DNA of 64,000 bases from assembly GCA_008711295.1 (NCBI GenBank), contig VUYV01000019.1, forward strand, positions 6,823,882-6,887,881. Direction: 5' to 3'. Each line of letters begins with the position of its first letter. Position 1 is the first letter of the stretch. The notes below the pieces were generated by a model. The model was given only the letters and a program-made list of their open reading frames with translations. It made no database searches and had not been told where the DNA came from. Positions 10,801 through 24,390 of this stretch are shown here, piece by piece. The position numbers and the translations under genes are program-made. The stretch comes from Anarhynchus alexandrinus. Its lineage: Eukaryota; Chordata; Aves; Charadriiformes; Charadriidae.

Positions 10801-13800
10801 AGGTAAGCAGACACAAACATTAAATGAAATATTGGTAGATAGAAAAAGCTGTCCTGCATGTCTTCCCCCACCCTCTCAACCGTGACTGCTGCCACTTTTA
10901 TCCCTACTATACTTGTCTTCCAAAGACTATTTTCACCTTTCTGCAAAAGCCATTTGGGACCAAAGGCACTTCAAGGGCATCAGAAGCACTATCCAGACTT
11001 GACCCCTGTCCTCAGCTGACTCTATTCCACTCTTGTAAGCAAAGCTTTAAGTACACGTAGGAGCTGTTCGTGCCAAGTATCACTTCCCCAGCCAACTCCT
11101 ATTATACATTATATTAACAGTAGGACCGAAATACAACACAGATATTTTAGTGACTTTTAAAGTAGAAAATATCACATGTACAAATCAAAGATATTTACTG
11201 ATCTACTATCAGTATAAGTATGGCGGATGCTATCAGAGTTTGTTGAGTTTATGAAGCACCTCAGTTTACACTAGTGTATAGGGCAAGAATACAGAAACTG
11301 TTTACAACTGGGAAAGCCCACCTTTTTCAAGTATGTGGAACACTTGTGGGATACAGCACATTTTTCTTCCAAACTTAAAGTTTCTATTTGAAAATTACAT
11401 TAGCTCTTAGGAGCAAATTAAAAACTAGCTGCAGTTCAGATGAACCTAGCTGATTCTTCCAATCAGAAACCAACAAGGTTTCAGTTCCACTGATGTTCAA
11501 CTTTCTAGCCTTTTTCTTTTAAATGTACAATGGTGGCAAATTTAGAGATTTCAAAGATAAATAATTATAGTCCTTCTGAGCTTCAGACAGAATCATCTCT
11601 TGCAAAAACCTAGGAAGCACATTTGAGAAATGCTTCGTAGCTCGAGAAAAATGAAGGTTTTCACATTATAGGCCGACTGGTCTTAGGTTATTTGAAATGC
11701 AGTATCTCAGCAAATGTTGGTCTCTGAGTACATGGCCAATCCTTTTTCTTCAGTTTGACTAACTCAAAGCTTTCTTTTTTGTTGTCAGTACTGTGCACTG
11801 ATTCACCTGCTCCTCTAGTATCCCACAGGCTGAAGAATGATACATTTACTTTGTTTCTTTCTGAATGCTCCCATAAAGATCACTTCTCCTTTCCCTCCTT
11901 GCATTGCCCCACAACGCATCCTTTTACTACCTCAGCAACTATACTGTACTTGTCACGTTCAAGGGCTCACTTCAGCCTATTCTTACCCTAGCTACTACTG
12001 TGATCAACGGAAAGATTAATATCTTCTTCATATTGACTTGAATATTAGGCTCCTTCACCTCCTAACACACTCAAAATGGCATCAATGCTTTCTCCTAATT
12101 TCCTGATACCAGGTAAGAACTTCCTATAAACACCTATGAACGTTCTCTTTTAGCCCATAAAACCTCCTCTTGCCAGAATGCTGCCAAAAAACGTTGACGG
12201 GGGGGATGAACTGACTGCTGAAAAGCATGCTGACCAATCTCTCTGTTCCTCTGCAAGTCAGCTATACATTTGTATCCATCTTAGACTGTAAATTCCTTTT
12301 GAAGACACCTGTATCTGGTACAAGGAGATGACCACCTATGACAGTAACATGAAAGAGCACACACATGCATAAGGTATACATCTACTTAGCTTCACTTTTT
12401 CAGTAACATGCAAAGGCAGAGATTTTTACATAAATGGCTTATCCTCTTCTACATCTGCAGAAACCTCAGTTCCCACTTAGACTAGATTGCTACAGATATA
12501 TATTTTGTCTCCTGATAGCAGATAGAGAGATTTACCCTTCAGTGAGTCACAAAACACATTCACTTGCATAGGCAATGAATGTAGGCTAGAGAGAGGAAGC
12601 AGGTTAAAAAACAGAGTTAAGGGATAATTCTGTGGCTGGACTTCCCTTTGGCTACCATAGAAACGTAAGGATCTGTCATCATCCATACAGATCATGGCAC
12701 AACACTGGAGAACAATTGGTGAACCGCTACTCCCTGAAAAAAACCCCAAATAGCTTTGAGTGCCTGTGTTTTGATATGAATTAGAAAAATGCTGAATCAC
12801 AACCACATTTGTCCTTTTGTGCCAGCATTCTTGTCAAAATTAAACCAGGATTAATCTGGGAACTTCAGTCATTTAATGTGCTGAGCACTGAAGTAGGAAG
12901 AAGGATAACATTAGACTGTGCAAGAAGTCACACAGAAAATCATCTTCTAAAGCTACAAAAAGTGGTGCATCACACATGGTGATGCAAGCCATTTGTAGGA
13001 CAGCTCCTTCAACCAACAGCTCCTTTGGCCCTGTACCATTTTATTTGTGAAGGCAGTTTCTGTTTGACTGCTATTGTCCTGGATCACTCAGAAAAGTTAG
13101 CTGCAGAACTGGAGGAAAATACTATTGTATTAACTAAAAAAAAGTTGATTTTTGACATGCGTACATTACTACTTATTCCCAAGACCGAAGATGTGTTGCA
13201 AAGGTCTTCACTATGTTTCTTATGTCTTAATGAGCACTGCATTGTTTTCCTTTTCTTAGACTTCCATACTGGCTTTTATTACATAATTCCTGTTGGCTGG
13301 AGAGTGTACCAAATCAGCTGTATTTTCACTGTTGTCTTCTTTGAGAACAAACTCTTTCCCATCTCCAGGCTCTTCAGATATCTTTCACTACTCTGCTCTT
13401 GAGTTTATCTGCTATTTCTTAAAAAGTTCAGATTAGCCTCCAATCTATGTGAAGCTAAGCAGTTTTGAAAAGTTTTGAAAACGGAATGTATAACAGACAC
13501 TTTCAAGATCTCATGCATGTTTGACATCGTGCAGTTACACAGCCAAACTACTGAAAATGACACGCATTTTCCAGTGGCATAAATGATAAGCAGTATCACA
13601 TATATCTTTATTTTAAAATAGTCAAGCTATAATGATGTATTTCAGAAAATATGTATTACTATCATACTTTCACATATCTTCCTTAATCTCATTCATTTAT
13701 TCTTCTCCTTCGTGTGCTGGATATAAGATGCCCAAGAAATATGTATTTTTGCATGTATTTTGCCAACAGGTAGGAGCAAGGTTTAATCTTCCCCTTGGGG

Positions 13801-15883
13801 TACATTCATTTGCAAATACAGAGCAGTAGCAATAAAATATATTTTTCCTTGCAAATCAGGAACAGACTGACTTCTAATCAATATCCACTGTTAATGAATC
13901 CTATTGATATACCCAAGCAATGCCATGATAGATCATGATCCATCCGATGCAGGTTTTTTGCCAATACATGAGCACACAACCAGTCTCACTCAGTATCAGT
14001 TCATGACCATCTTCTTGTTGACACCAACATGCATAAAATGGGATCTCAGGAATATAACAGTCTATTCTAGAACAAATAAGCCACCTGCCTCTCACGGTCA
14101 TCTATCAGGGTTTGGTTGTGTGGAGATGATAGATAGCCGCATATTTTTATTGCCAAATCTGGTCACAGACTTCTCTGTTGCTGTAGTCAGGCTACTCTGA
14201 CTACTGTATCACACGAAGCTATGACTTCTTCTTGACCCCAATTAGCACATTTATTATTCATCAAATTACAGCTTTCATTTGCTTCCCTTGGAAACGGCAG
14301 AGTATCACTGTGAGGATCTTTCAGTACAACTTCAGCCGCTTAATACACACGGGATTTGCTGACAAGTAACAGCAACTCATTCCCCTGAGTAAAGTTCATA
14401 TTAATAGGACTGCATGGTGAATCATGAGATAGTATTAAATTATGCCTCCTGCCTGTATAAATACACCATTCAAGCACCCTACTATGCCAAGTGCCATGGT
14501 TTGATTGCAGAAACCACCATAGGGTAGATATCCTAAGTGAGCAGGGTGCCTTGGAGAAATAACCTATTCAAACCCCCAAATAATAAAGACCCTACAGGTC
14601 TTTAAAGGGATCAGAGGGAATTTCTGTTCAGAACTGACAAGTTTCGTATTCTCCAGAGATGAAATATCAAGACTTGAAGGCATTAGATGTAATGCTAGCT
14701 ATAATTCAGCCTATTCAAGACATCAGCAGCAGTTTTTAAGTACGAAAGTTTAGCCAAGAACTACAAGCTAAGAGCATCTGAGGCAGGCAGGATTTGGCTG
14801 AAAGCGCAGTTGATATGAAGTTTGCCTCCTAATCTGAAAACCACAAAGTTAAGAAAGCTTTTTCAACTTTATTGCTACTTTATGACTGAAGTTAATTCAG
14901 TCTCGTAGGTTATCGCCTAATACAAACTGTTTGGAGACACAATTAATCCCTTGTTCAGCAATTCAGCCGCCACTCCTAAACTCAGTCTGATGTTTTACAG
15001 GTAGCTGCTGTGCATGCCCCACCCAGCCAATAGTTTACATAGCACAGGACTACCTGCCTTTTCCTGAGACCGGTCAGATCTCTTCTGCCCATGGTCTGAG
15101 GGTCTGGGACTGAGGCCAGGTCAATGTGAGTGGAATTGCTTTAGCACTCTCTGCAGGCACCTTCATGTAAACAGCTAATACACAGGAAAACTACTTTGAA
15201 AGAATAAAGTACCCTGGATTAAGTTTCAACAAAACTTCCCGGTAATACGGTAAGTAGATCTCACTTTAAAGAATCACATCATGTGTTTTCTTTCCTTCCC
15301 TCCCCCAAGACCTCTTAGACAATATTCTACTTGTCCATTATACGTTCCAGTCCTAACTAACTATTCTACTAAACAGGTGATTTTCTTCAGCCACCACAGT
15401 GGGCAGTGAATTCATGTGAATACTTGATTTCTAATGTTATCTCTCACAACAACTTCCTCAGGACAATGTAAAGCTACGGGGATCGTGCTACTGATCAGAA
15501 TAACAGAAGAGGATAGAATAAGCACCAAAGAACAGAAAACCATAACACTGTTATATCAATGCCAGATGGTAAGAGCCTTTCCTGTCATCCACTTATCTAC
15601 TGTCCTACTTTTGGTTAATTCCTTTGATATCAGAAGGTGTCCTGGTTTGAGGAATACAGAAAGGATGGCCTTTTTAATCTCACCTTCATTTAGGTTTTAA
15701 TAAATCTTTGTCATTTCCCTTGGAGTGCACCAGCAAAGGACTGGTGTAAATTTGTGTAGAGAAGGACAACAGAAGAGGATTATTTCTATTTTTTATTGAA
15801 ATCAGTACTTTAGCTGACTTTAGTTGATACTGAGGTTATTAGCTGGACACAAGTAAGATTTTATTGCTGCAAGAAATGAGACA
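7893..15883. other. Intron-like DNA, no gene seen
   Basis: About 8 kb. Open frames here (for example 13025-13402 plus and 12477-12806 minus) have no recognisable domain, no splice context and A+T-driven composition. C+T-rich stretches at 10440-10630 and 11760-12060 may be very old LINE sequence but cannot be assigned. A small hairpin lies at 12966-12986 and a 10-base tandem duplication (GTTTTGAAAA twice) at about 13461-13481. Confidence 0.5.
12966..12986. repeat. Perfect 8-bp inverted repeat
   Basis: TGCATCAC, loop ACATG, GTGATGCA. Short, and likely to be of no functional importance. Confidence 0.8.
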
Positions 15884-16280
15884 AATCACAGAATGGTCAG
15901 GTTTGGAAGGGACCTCTGGAGATCATCTAGTCCAACCCCCCCGCCAGAGCAGGGGCACCTACATACAGCAGGTTGCACAGGATGGCGTCCAGGTGGGTTT
16001 TGAATGTCTCCAGAGTGGGAGACTCCACAACTTCTCTGGGCAGCCTGTGCCAGTGCTCTGCCACCCTTAAAGTAAAGAAGTTCCTCCTCATATTTAGATG
16101 GAACTTCCTATGTTCAAGTTTGTGCCCGTTACCTCTTGTGCTATCATTGGACACCACTGAAAAAAAGCCTGTTCCCATCCCCCTGGCACCCTCCCTTTAA
16201 GGATTTATAAGCGTTGATGAGATCCCCCCTCAGTCTTCTCTTCTCCAGACTAAAAAGACCCAATTCCGTCAGCCTTTCTT
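15884..16280 (-). mobile_element. CR1 LINE, 3' end, minus strand
   Basis: Reverse-oriented CR1 fragment of about 400 bases. Reading the minus strand from 16280, it enters ORF2 near the end, has a frame containing [20 protein letters not shown] and ...[16 protein letters not shown], then the 3'UTR (GGTTGGACTAGATGATCTCC and relatives), and ends in ATTCTGTGATT at about 15893-15884. The tail retains only one full 8-base unit plus part of a second. The ORF2 C-terminus is nearly the same as that of the copy ending at 59342, so both belong to one subfamily. In this copy the usual stop after CNLL has become a sense codon and the frame runs on into the 3'UTR. It is the only recent-looking CR1 here in this orientation; relative to the minus-strand gene it lies in sense. 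Confidence 0.93.
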
Positions 16281-19200
16281 ACAAAGATTAAGTAGTCCCC
16301 TTCTAAGACCCAAGATGTGCCTATTTCTCCTGCAGCACAACATAGGAGGATCAAACACAAAAAATTTAACTCAAACTCTTTGAACTGAGAGCATCTTACC
16401 TTTTCTCAAAATTTTTCAATAGTGATCTGTTCCTAGCCAGAAGAAATGCAACCCATGATATTGTTTTGTAAAAAAGCAAAACACCAAAATGCATGTTACT
16501 GAACACGAGGAACAAATAAAAATAAGAAATGTAATATTGCCGTACAAGTTTTTGACTTGTGTTGCTCAACAAACATGAACTGCACTGAAAGTTCATATCC
16601 TCTTGTTCCCACAGACATAACTCTTGCGCATCTGGATTATAAATGCTCTTATTGGAACTCCATTATCTCTGTGGTGTTGCAATGACAGAAAAGCGCTACA
16701 TAACTGCTTCTACAGATCTGTCAGATTTCAGGATAATTAATGACTCAACTACAACTAGTTAATTCTTATAGAAATTATTTTCAAAGATTTTTATAATTCC
16801 CTCATTTTTTTTCTTAACAATAAGTTCTCCTTCACAGCCTGCTTCCTTAGATGCTCAAGTAATCTAGTACTACTGCATAAGCAATTAACAACCTTTGTTC
16901 TTGTCTACTGATCTATTTGGCCATTTGTGGTACTAGTAAAAAAGCCAAATTTCCTGAATTCTTACCCTCTATTGTTCAGCCCTGATAAGCGCTTTAAGAT
17001 CATACAAACAAAACAGTTTTGTGTTCCATAGCCCTAATTTCCCATGAAGCTATGCAAATAACCATTGTCCACCACTGTCACAGATCAGATGCTGCTTGCT
17101 ATAACTCAGCTTCCTTCAAAAATCAATGAAAATAACACTTTTGGTTTAAGTTTCCATAAAGCAGCTTCAAAGTTCATTTTCTGCTGAAAAAGGGCACACA
17201 CCACTTGTATAATTTTAGTGTAAATGAGCGCTCAAAACTATTCTCAAACAAGAATATGATGATGAGATAAAAAGCACAGAAACTGTACAACACATTAATT
17301 TTACAGCAAAGCAAGGATAACATCCTCAGTGGAAGTCAATAAGCTACTGTGGTCATCTACCCCAGCAGAAATTCTGATCCTGATTTTCTCTCCCATTAAA
17401 ATCAAACTCTGCACTGGATACCAGAAAAAAAAGCCTGTAAACGCTCCATTCCCACACATGTATATGAAGACTCCTGCATGGTTTGTTTGGTTGTATAAAA
17501 ATACACGTGTTTATTTATAATGACCAGTTCCTGAGAGACACGCCCTACCAAACCATTTAGCAAAAAACATTATAGAAAAAAACCCAAACAAAACCACAGT
17601 TCCTTTACCCCCCACCTCACAGTGGGTTTCTGGAAACACCTTGAAAACAAAGTTCCCTACAAACAGCATTACCCTGGCATTCCTTCGTTTTTTAGAAAAC
17701 TGTATTTAGAAGTTCCTGTTTGAGTTTCCATTTGTCACATATTTGTGGAAAGTCAAAACTGCAAGCGTAATCCTCCAGATCTATTGAGGAGCATTTACTG
17801 ACACTTGAAGAGATTCAAAATCCCTGTTTTACATTTACATCTTTTGCTGCTGATGCACATGGACAGGTGAGAGGGAAAAAAGTGGGGTATTTTCATTCTA
17901 TCCTAAGAACTGAATGCCATTTTGCAAAATTACATTTAAACAAGCATCTGGAATGTAAGTCCTACATGAGTTAATAATGCATACTTTTCTGAGTAACTAT
18001 GCTTCTTATACTTTTTTTTCCCTTTGAATTCAGTTCTTTATGTATATACAAAGGGCAGTTTAGTTCATGGCAAAATGATACTGATCAACTTAATTTCAAT
18101 GGCAAACCTGTGTACAGAAACCCACCACATTACATTAACAGCATTTCAAAGGCCTCAAATGTACACAATGTAAGAAACAGCTATACATAGCTCTATCTCT
18201 ACAACAGTATACAGTGGCAGCTCAATAGCCATGAAAACACTACAAACTTATGTTCTTCCTTAAATGTTTTTAATAGGTGACTTTCTGCAATGATAAAAGC
18301 TACAGGGGGGCCAATTTTGGTATTTGTTCATCATTACTGTCTGGAAAATTTTCTTCTCCATTTTATTTTTGAGCCAAAACCAATCACATGCTGCTGAGTT
18401 GGTATTTTTCAGTGATTTCCCTTAATCCATCCAGTGTATAGTGGACATCAGTGTTACACAAAGAAACTTAAAACAGTTGACAGGTACGTTAAACCACAAA
18501 AAAAAAATCAAAACAGAAAATGAAAAAAGCACTATTCCAACAGTAAATCCATTTGTAGAAGAGTCAAGTTCTACAGTGTTGCCTCCCCGCTCACACAGTA
18601 CAACTTCTCATGGCAGGGGAGTACTGAGGGCTGTTCTGCCCTGACTAAGATCTGTGAGAGTAAAAGCAGTTTGAGCATTGCCTTCCCCAAAGGATGCTCT
18701 GGTAACAGTGTAAACTTACTTAAAAATAATTCAAGTTAATTAATACTTTGTCTGTAATAAGTAAGAGTTCATAAGTAGCTGTTTCAGTAATAAATTAATG
18801 TTAATAGACATTTCTAATTTTTTGTATTAGCATTCACGACTCAAAAGCATTATTTAAATATAAAATGTATGGTGAAATCAATTTAGCAGTGGCAAAATCA
18901 ACTTAACCCATATATTATAAACTAGAAATTCACTATTAAATAAAAACTGCCCAAGATCATAACATTTCTTTTAATGGAGTAGCATTTATTCAACCAAAAT
19001 AAAAGATTATTGTGCAAATACTAGACAACTAATTACATAATGTACCTTTACAAAATTACATAATATGGGTGCAGCTTGTTTCCCTGTTTTCTGTTTGAAA
19101 AATAGATTGTTTAATAACCCATCAAAGCTATCTGTAAACCAAGGAAACAATAGAGCAGATGTTGACTGTTGTTTCATGCCTCACAGACATAATTAAATAC

Positions 19201-22200
19201 AATGAAACACTCATGCACCCAAATAATAGAGGACAAACAAATACAAAAATAGTACTCTATAAACATAAACTTCATTTACTGGGCACCTGTCTTATATTAA
19301 TCTGTGATATTTAAACCAGTGATGAAAATGGAAAAGAAGGTACTTATCTGCCTTCAGACTACAGAACTAACTGCAAACAAAAAATTCCTCTCAGTGGTAA
19401 GTAGCTTCAACTTCTGCAGTACTGATTCCCACATTGTTGGCTTTCATAAAGCTAGGAGGGAACCATATTTTCTAATGTAACAAAGCCAGGACAGGGCAGT
19501 CACATTTTCTGTAAGCAAAAGCTACGTGAATCAACGAGACTGAATGATCCAAATAGACTACAAACACCGCGCCTGCTGTGTAATACAAAGTCTTAAGTTT
19601 CCCCTGGAAAGCCAGATTCCCTTTAACTGCAAAACACATTCCCTGCAATTATTTTCTACACCACCACTCCTTTTGTACAACAGTAATAGAAAGTAAAGAT
19701 TAGATTTCATAAGTACCAAACCAATTGTTTATTTTCTAGGAGATGTCCCATAACATTGTTTAATACTCTATTTCATATCAGAATTTGAGAACTTTTTTTA
19801 ATAACCATCCTTCTTTATCTTACTTTCTATAATCAAATATAGATACATATTTTCTTTAGCAATATCAACATCCATCCACTATTTGAAAAGAATCATTATA
19901 TGAATTAATACAAAATTAAGTCCCCAATCCTGCAGTTGCTATTAGGAAACAAAGTTTCCAGACAAAAAAAACCACTTTGAAAATTAATATTCACATTTAT
20001 TGCAAAAGAACATGGAAGCATATTTTTGCTAATAAAAAATAATCTTGATCTTAAAAGGATAAATGCTTTAATAAGTGTTATTTGATTTTTTATTTTAGAT
20101 AAAGAATACAAACCTGCTTTGTTTACTGTAAATGTATGTTGCCTTTACATTTTATTTAGTTACTTCTAAGAAATAAGACAGAATATAATGTGATCTGCAT
20201 CTCTTTATGTTAATAAAACCATGCCAGCCTCTTTCCATAGACAACACCATAAAGCATAAATACCAAATGGAAAACAAATGGAAGTATAATGCCACTGTGA
20301 AGCAAACCAATCATCCCTAAAACAGCTGAGATAGATCTCATCCAGTAGTTCATTCATTCTTTATAGAAAAGAAATAAAAATATTCCTAGGTGAATCAGAT
20401 TAAAAAAAGGAAAAAAAAGAAACACCCTCAGCAGCTCTGAAAGGTTGTAAAGCACTAAATTCCTTTGATTTATGAAGGCAGCATCCACCGCACTGAGCAA
20501 AACAACTCAGCATGCCGGGACCCTTTTCCCTGAAATTCCTTTATTAACACAACCTGGCTCTGCTAGTGAACAAAAGCAGTGGTGCGGTGTGTATAAATCA
20601 TTAATACTACGCTGTGCAATGGCTGAATTTCCTGTGTGAGCTGGAAAGCCTTCCTGCACAACGGGGATTTTGGGATTGGAATTGGCTGCTATGAAATGTA
20701 CTTCATCATTCTACGTGTTTGACGCTTCCCAATAGCTTTGTACCTTTCCTTTCCTTTTTCTCCCCCAAGCCCAGCAACTGCAATAGAAATTTATTGGATT
20801 TTATGTCTGCAAATAAAGGAAGAGAAAAGAAGGCAAGAAGCAAGAAAGCCCATTTAGAAGCAGAATCCTTGTCCCTTCACTTAAAGACAGGTTGTGTTCA
20901 AATAAAATCTACTACTAATGAATAAAATTTGAATTTTTAAAATGTTTAGTTTACCACTATAAACTGAAAAAACCCCGCTGTCTTAACAAAACAAAATAAA
21001 ATTTAAAAAATCAACTATCACTGAAAAGGTAACTCCTCTCCAAATGAAGTAATTTTCCATTGGAGCATTTATTTTATTTTTTTTTTTTTTAAGAGTAGGC
21101 AGAAAGAAGGGCGATGTCTGGGCATGAGGAACTCCTGAAGTTAGCCGTATCAGTGTTTTTACTTTAAGTGTACCAAAAATCTTTCCACAGAGCAACAGGC
21201 AGTTTCATGTGCATGTGCTAAGTGTGGTATTCTAAGTGGAGCTGGAAAAGATGGTAGCAACGGGAAAGGAAAAATAAACCAAAACTCTTGGAATTGCAAT
21301 TTCTGAACGCTCCTGTATTCTTGCAGCAAAATACACTGAACTTGGATAGGGAACATCAAAACTACTTTGCTTGCCTCTGAAGTACATGCAAAACAACAAC
21401 AAAGTTGAATGTTTTCCTCAAACTTTGAAATGAAATACCAAGTAGTCTTTATACAACATTCTGCACTAAAATATTCTTTTGGGGGCTAGACTTAGAAAAA
21501 CTAAGGAGTATGACAGAGAGAGTAATGCTGAAAAAGCAGTCTCAAACCATATGCTACCCATCAGGAAAAATGACACACATTATAAAGGTAACTAAGGATA
21601 CAATCAGTCTTTCAGCTAGGCCAGAGCTCGATTCTGAATGTATCGAGCATCAGCACCACCGACAAACGAATTTATCACCATCTAAACAGTAAATATTTAA
21701 GACACTTGGAATGCAATTTTGCAAAAGTGAACGAGCTGAAGTCAGAATAGGGAAGCATTTCAGTGTGCCATTTTACACTTCTGCAGCCATCCACCAGACT
21801 AAAGATTACAAGAATAAGCCTGCAATGCATGCAGAAGTCCCTCTGCATTACACAATAATGACATTCTGAACGGAAATAAATGAAGCCCCTGCAGTGCCAT
21901 TCTGTCAGCTTTTGAAAGTAAATAACTTCGCTTCTGACAAGAGAGAGACATTCTTTTCCTCCTCCTGCCATAGAGCATTAATTGAGCTACGCAGCCATGT
22001 AACGTCCCAGAGATAGGAGTAATACATGACAAGGAGAAAAAGCTTAAGAAAGGAGGGGACACTCATTGAATATATGGGCTGCCTGACTTCTTTTCACCCC
22101 CAAATTTTCACACAGCTCTGTTCTGACAAGATCTTATTCTTGGGAGAACTTTTAACAGTTTTTTTGTCTCCCTTTGTAATGCTTACTGAAACTTATTTCA

Positions 22201-23789
22201 AACAAATACTTCAGAGTCACACTGTCTTATGAAAGACGGTGCCATTATGAAAACGTAAGCTTTATTTTAAAACTCCTTATCACTCCTTGTTTGTGAAGAA
22301 AGTTCCATGCCCATAATCAATACCTGTAATTAACTATTTAATTTTAGAAGGCTTACTTGGCCACAGTAGAGATAATGAAGACAGCTATAAAAGAAGAGGT
22401 CATAAAAAGCAAAACCAAAGAAGCAGCCTTCAAAACTACATAATAATAATAATAAAAGTTAGTGCAAGCCAGTCAGGAATTGAGGAAAAGCATATCATAA
22501 CTACATACACACCTCACAAATACATTTGAGATTATACTATTAAATTTATGCGCAGTTACACAAAAAGGCATATTCAAGATGTTACAGATTGGAAGACCAA
22601 CAATTTTTGGTGTGTTTTGATAAAAAGGGTCAAAAGGTAAATTTAAATAATGGTCTAAGATGAAAGTACTTGCATTCTTATTCCCGAGCATCTGAACATC
22701 TATTTCAATTCTAAAGTACCACACACTTTCTTTCCATATCTGGGGGAAAAAATACAATCAGGGACTCACTGTGAACGAAAGATAATTCACTGAATGCTTC
22801 ATTTCTTACTACAGTACCTAATTTTGATTCTGCATGTGTTCAACACAACGAAAAAGAGCAGGATCAAAACACAGCGAGATCTCTCCACAGCTGGAGCCTG
22901 CTATAGTGCAAAAGACCAAAGGCCCGACTACAACTAGTCAGGACACTATAGGCATTAGATATGCTATTTTCTCTAATTAAATTCACTGGGCTGCTGCACT
23001 GACAGAGTAGGAGGAGAAGCAAAATGTAAAAAAAGTCAATGGCGCTGCACTAGGCAACTCAGAAGTAAATGAGCAATGCTAGCAAAGAAATGACAGGAGC
23101 TCCTCAGGAGAGCTCTTGTACTACACATCACACTTAAAAACTTATAAATCAATTGCACACACACCTTTAAAAGGCAGGAAAGCTTGAAGGATTCTTAGAG
23201 GGTGTTGGCTTCTCCTTTCTACTAATATTATTCTAACTCTATAAAGCAAAGTGATAAATTCTAGTGTCACAATTTTCATCACTTTCATTTATATTACCTA
23301 TTAAATACTTCAAAAATATTTTAAACAGAATTAACGTTAACACGATGATAGTATTTATTTACCAGTTCAGAAATACACACATTGAAAAACAGAAAACTTC
23401 ATAGTCTAGTATTGCACGGCTACTGGTCAAAAAAATCTAAACAAACTGAATGAAGTATCTAGTAGTTGCCCTGAGAAAAAACCCTGCTTAAATAACCAAC
23501 ACGCTTGCCTTGGCATAAAATACCACACCACATCGTTCTTTTTTTTAAAAAAATTAACCATGCATATACATATCTAGCAAACATCAACGAATAGTGACAA
23601 CTTACGAATCGCTCACAACAGAAAATCCAGCCATCACTTCTCAGCTGAACTGTTTTAAAATGTTCAAAGAGCCCAGTTATAAAAACAATGATTCTAAGCC
23701 AAAAATATTCACCTGCTTCTGCCACACGGAAGCTCCTTTGCAACTGCTCTTGCTCTTATATTCCAAAGCAGCAAGTAACCTTCTTAACT

Positions 23790-23880
23790 GATTTTGGTTG
23801 GTTGGGGGTTTTTTTGTGTTTGGGGTTGGTTTTTGGTATTTTTTTTCTTTTTGTTGTTGTTGGGTTTTTTCTTCTAGTAT
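23790..23880 (+). repeat. T/G-rich low-complexity tract
   Basis: Interrupted runs of T with GG/GGG (…GGTTGGGGGTTTTTTTGTG…). The apparent hydrophobic peptide over it is a composition artefact. Confidence 0.85.
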
Positions 23881-24356
23881 TTAAAGAGAGGAGTACTTAA
23901 CTAAAGCACCTCCTCTGCTATTGTGAGAAGAGACTGACCTTGTTTGACAACGCTGTAGTTAAATGCCCCAAACTAGCTCTTATTCAGAATGAGTACTGCT
24001 ATAGCACTTGATCTCTAAGCCACTTCTCATTAGTCTCTGGAAAACAACAAAACAGCTCTTGTGAGACAAAAGATATGTAAACATCTAAATTTGTCCTGAA
24101 TCGGAGGTGGAGTCTCAAATACCAGCTTCGAAGTTTATTGGCGAATAGCAAATGATCTTATTTACCCTAATTAAGATAAACAGCACATCAAGACATCATT
24201 CCTTCCTTCTGCATTAACAGTATTTCTGGATGCAACAATTACACTCCCACCTTTTGAGGTCGGTTTCACTCATATACTAAAATTTCCTAAGACTGCCACG
24301 CTGACCCCCTAGGTGCAAATGCATCCACGTGACATTGTTTGTAACATGGTAATTCC

Positions 24357-24390
24357 TTTTTTTTGTTTGTTTGTTTTTTGTTTGTTTTAA
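24357..24390 (+). repeat. (TTTG)n simple repeat
   Basis: Imperfect TTTG repeat inside a T-rich tract: about five GTTT units with one longer T run. Confidence 0.85.

Noticed and set aside
12477..12806. 109-codon minus-strand open frame
   Set aside because: No homology recognised, no donor at its end in a useful phase, ordinary composition.
13025..13402. 125-codon plus-strand open frame
   Set aside because: No recognisable domain, A+T-driven composition, opposite strand to the gene, no splice context. Length is compatible with chance.
16396..16596. Minus-strand frame just upstream of an AAAAG|GTAAGA donor-like site
   Set aside because: The frame ends in a stop before the donor and shows no homology.
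21675..22062. Two overlapping minus-strand frames of about 90 codons
   Set aside because: No homology and no splice context. The conservation-like appearance fits a regulatory block better than coding sequence.
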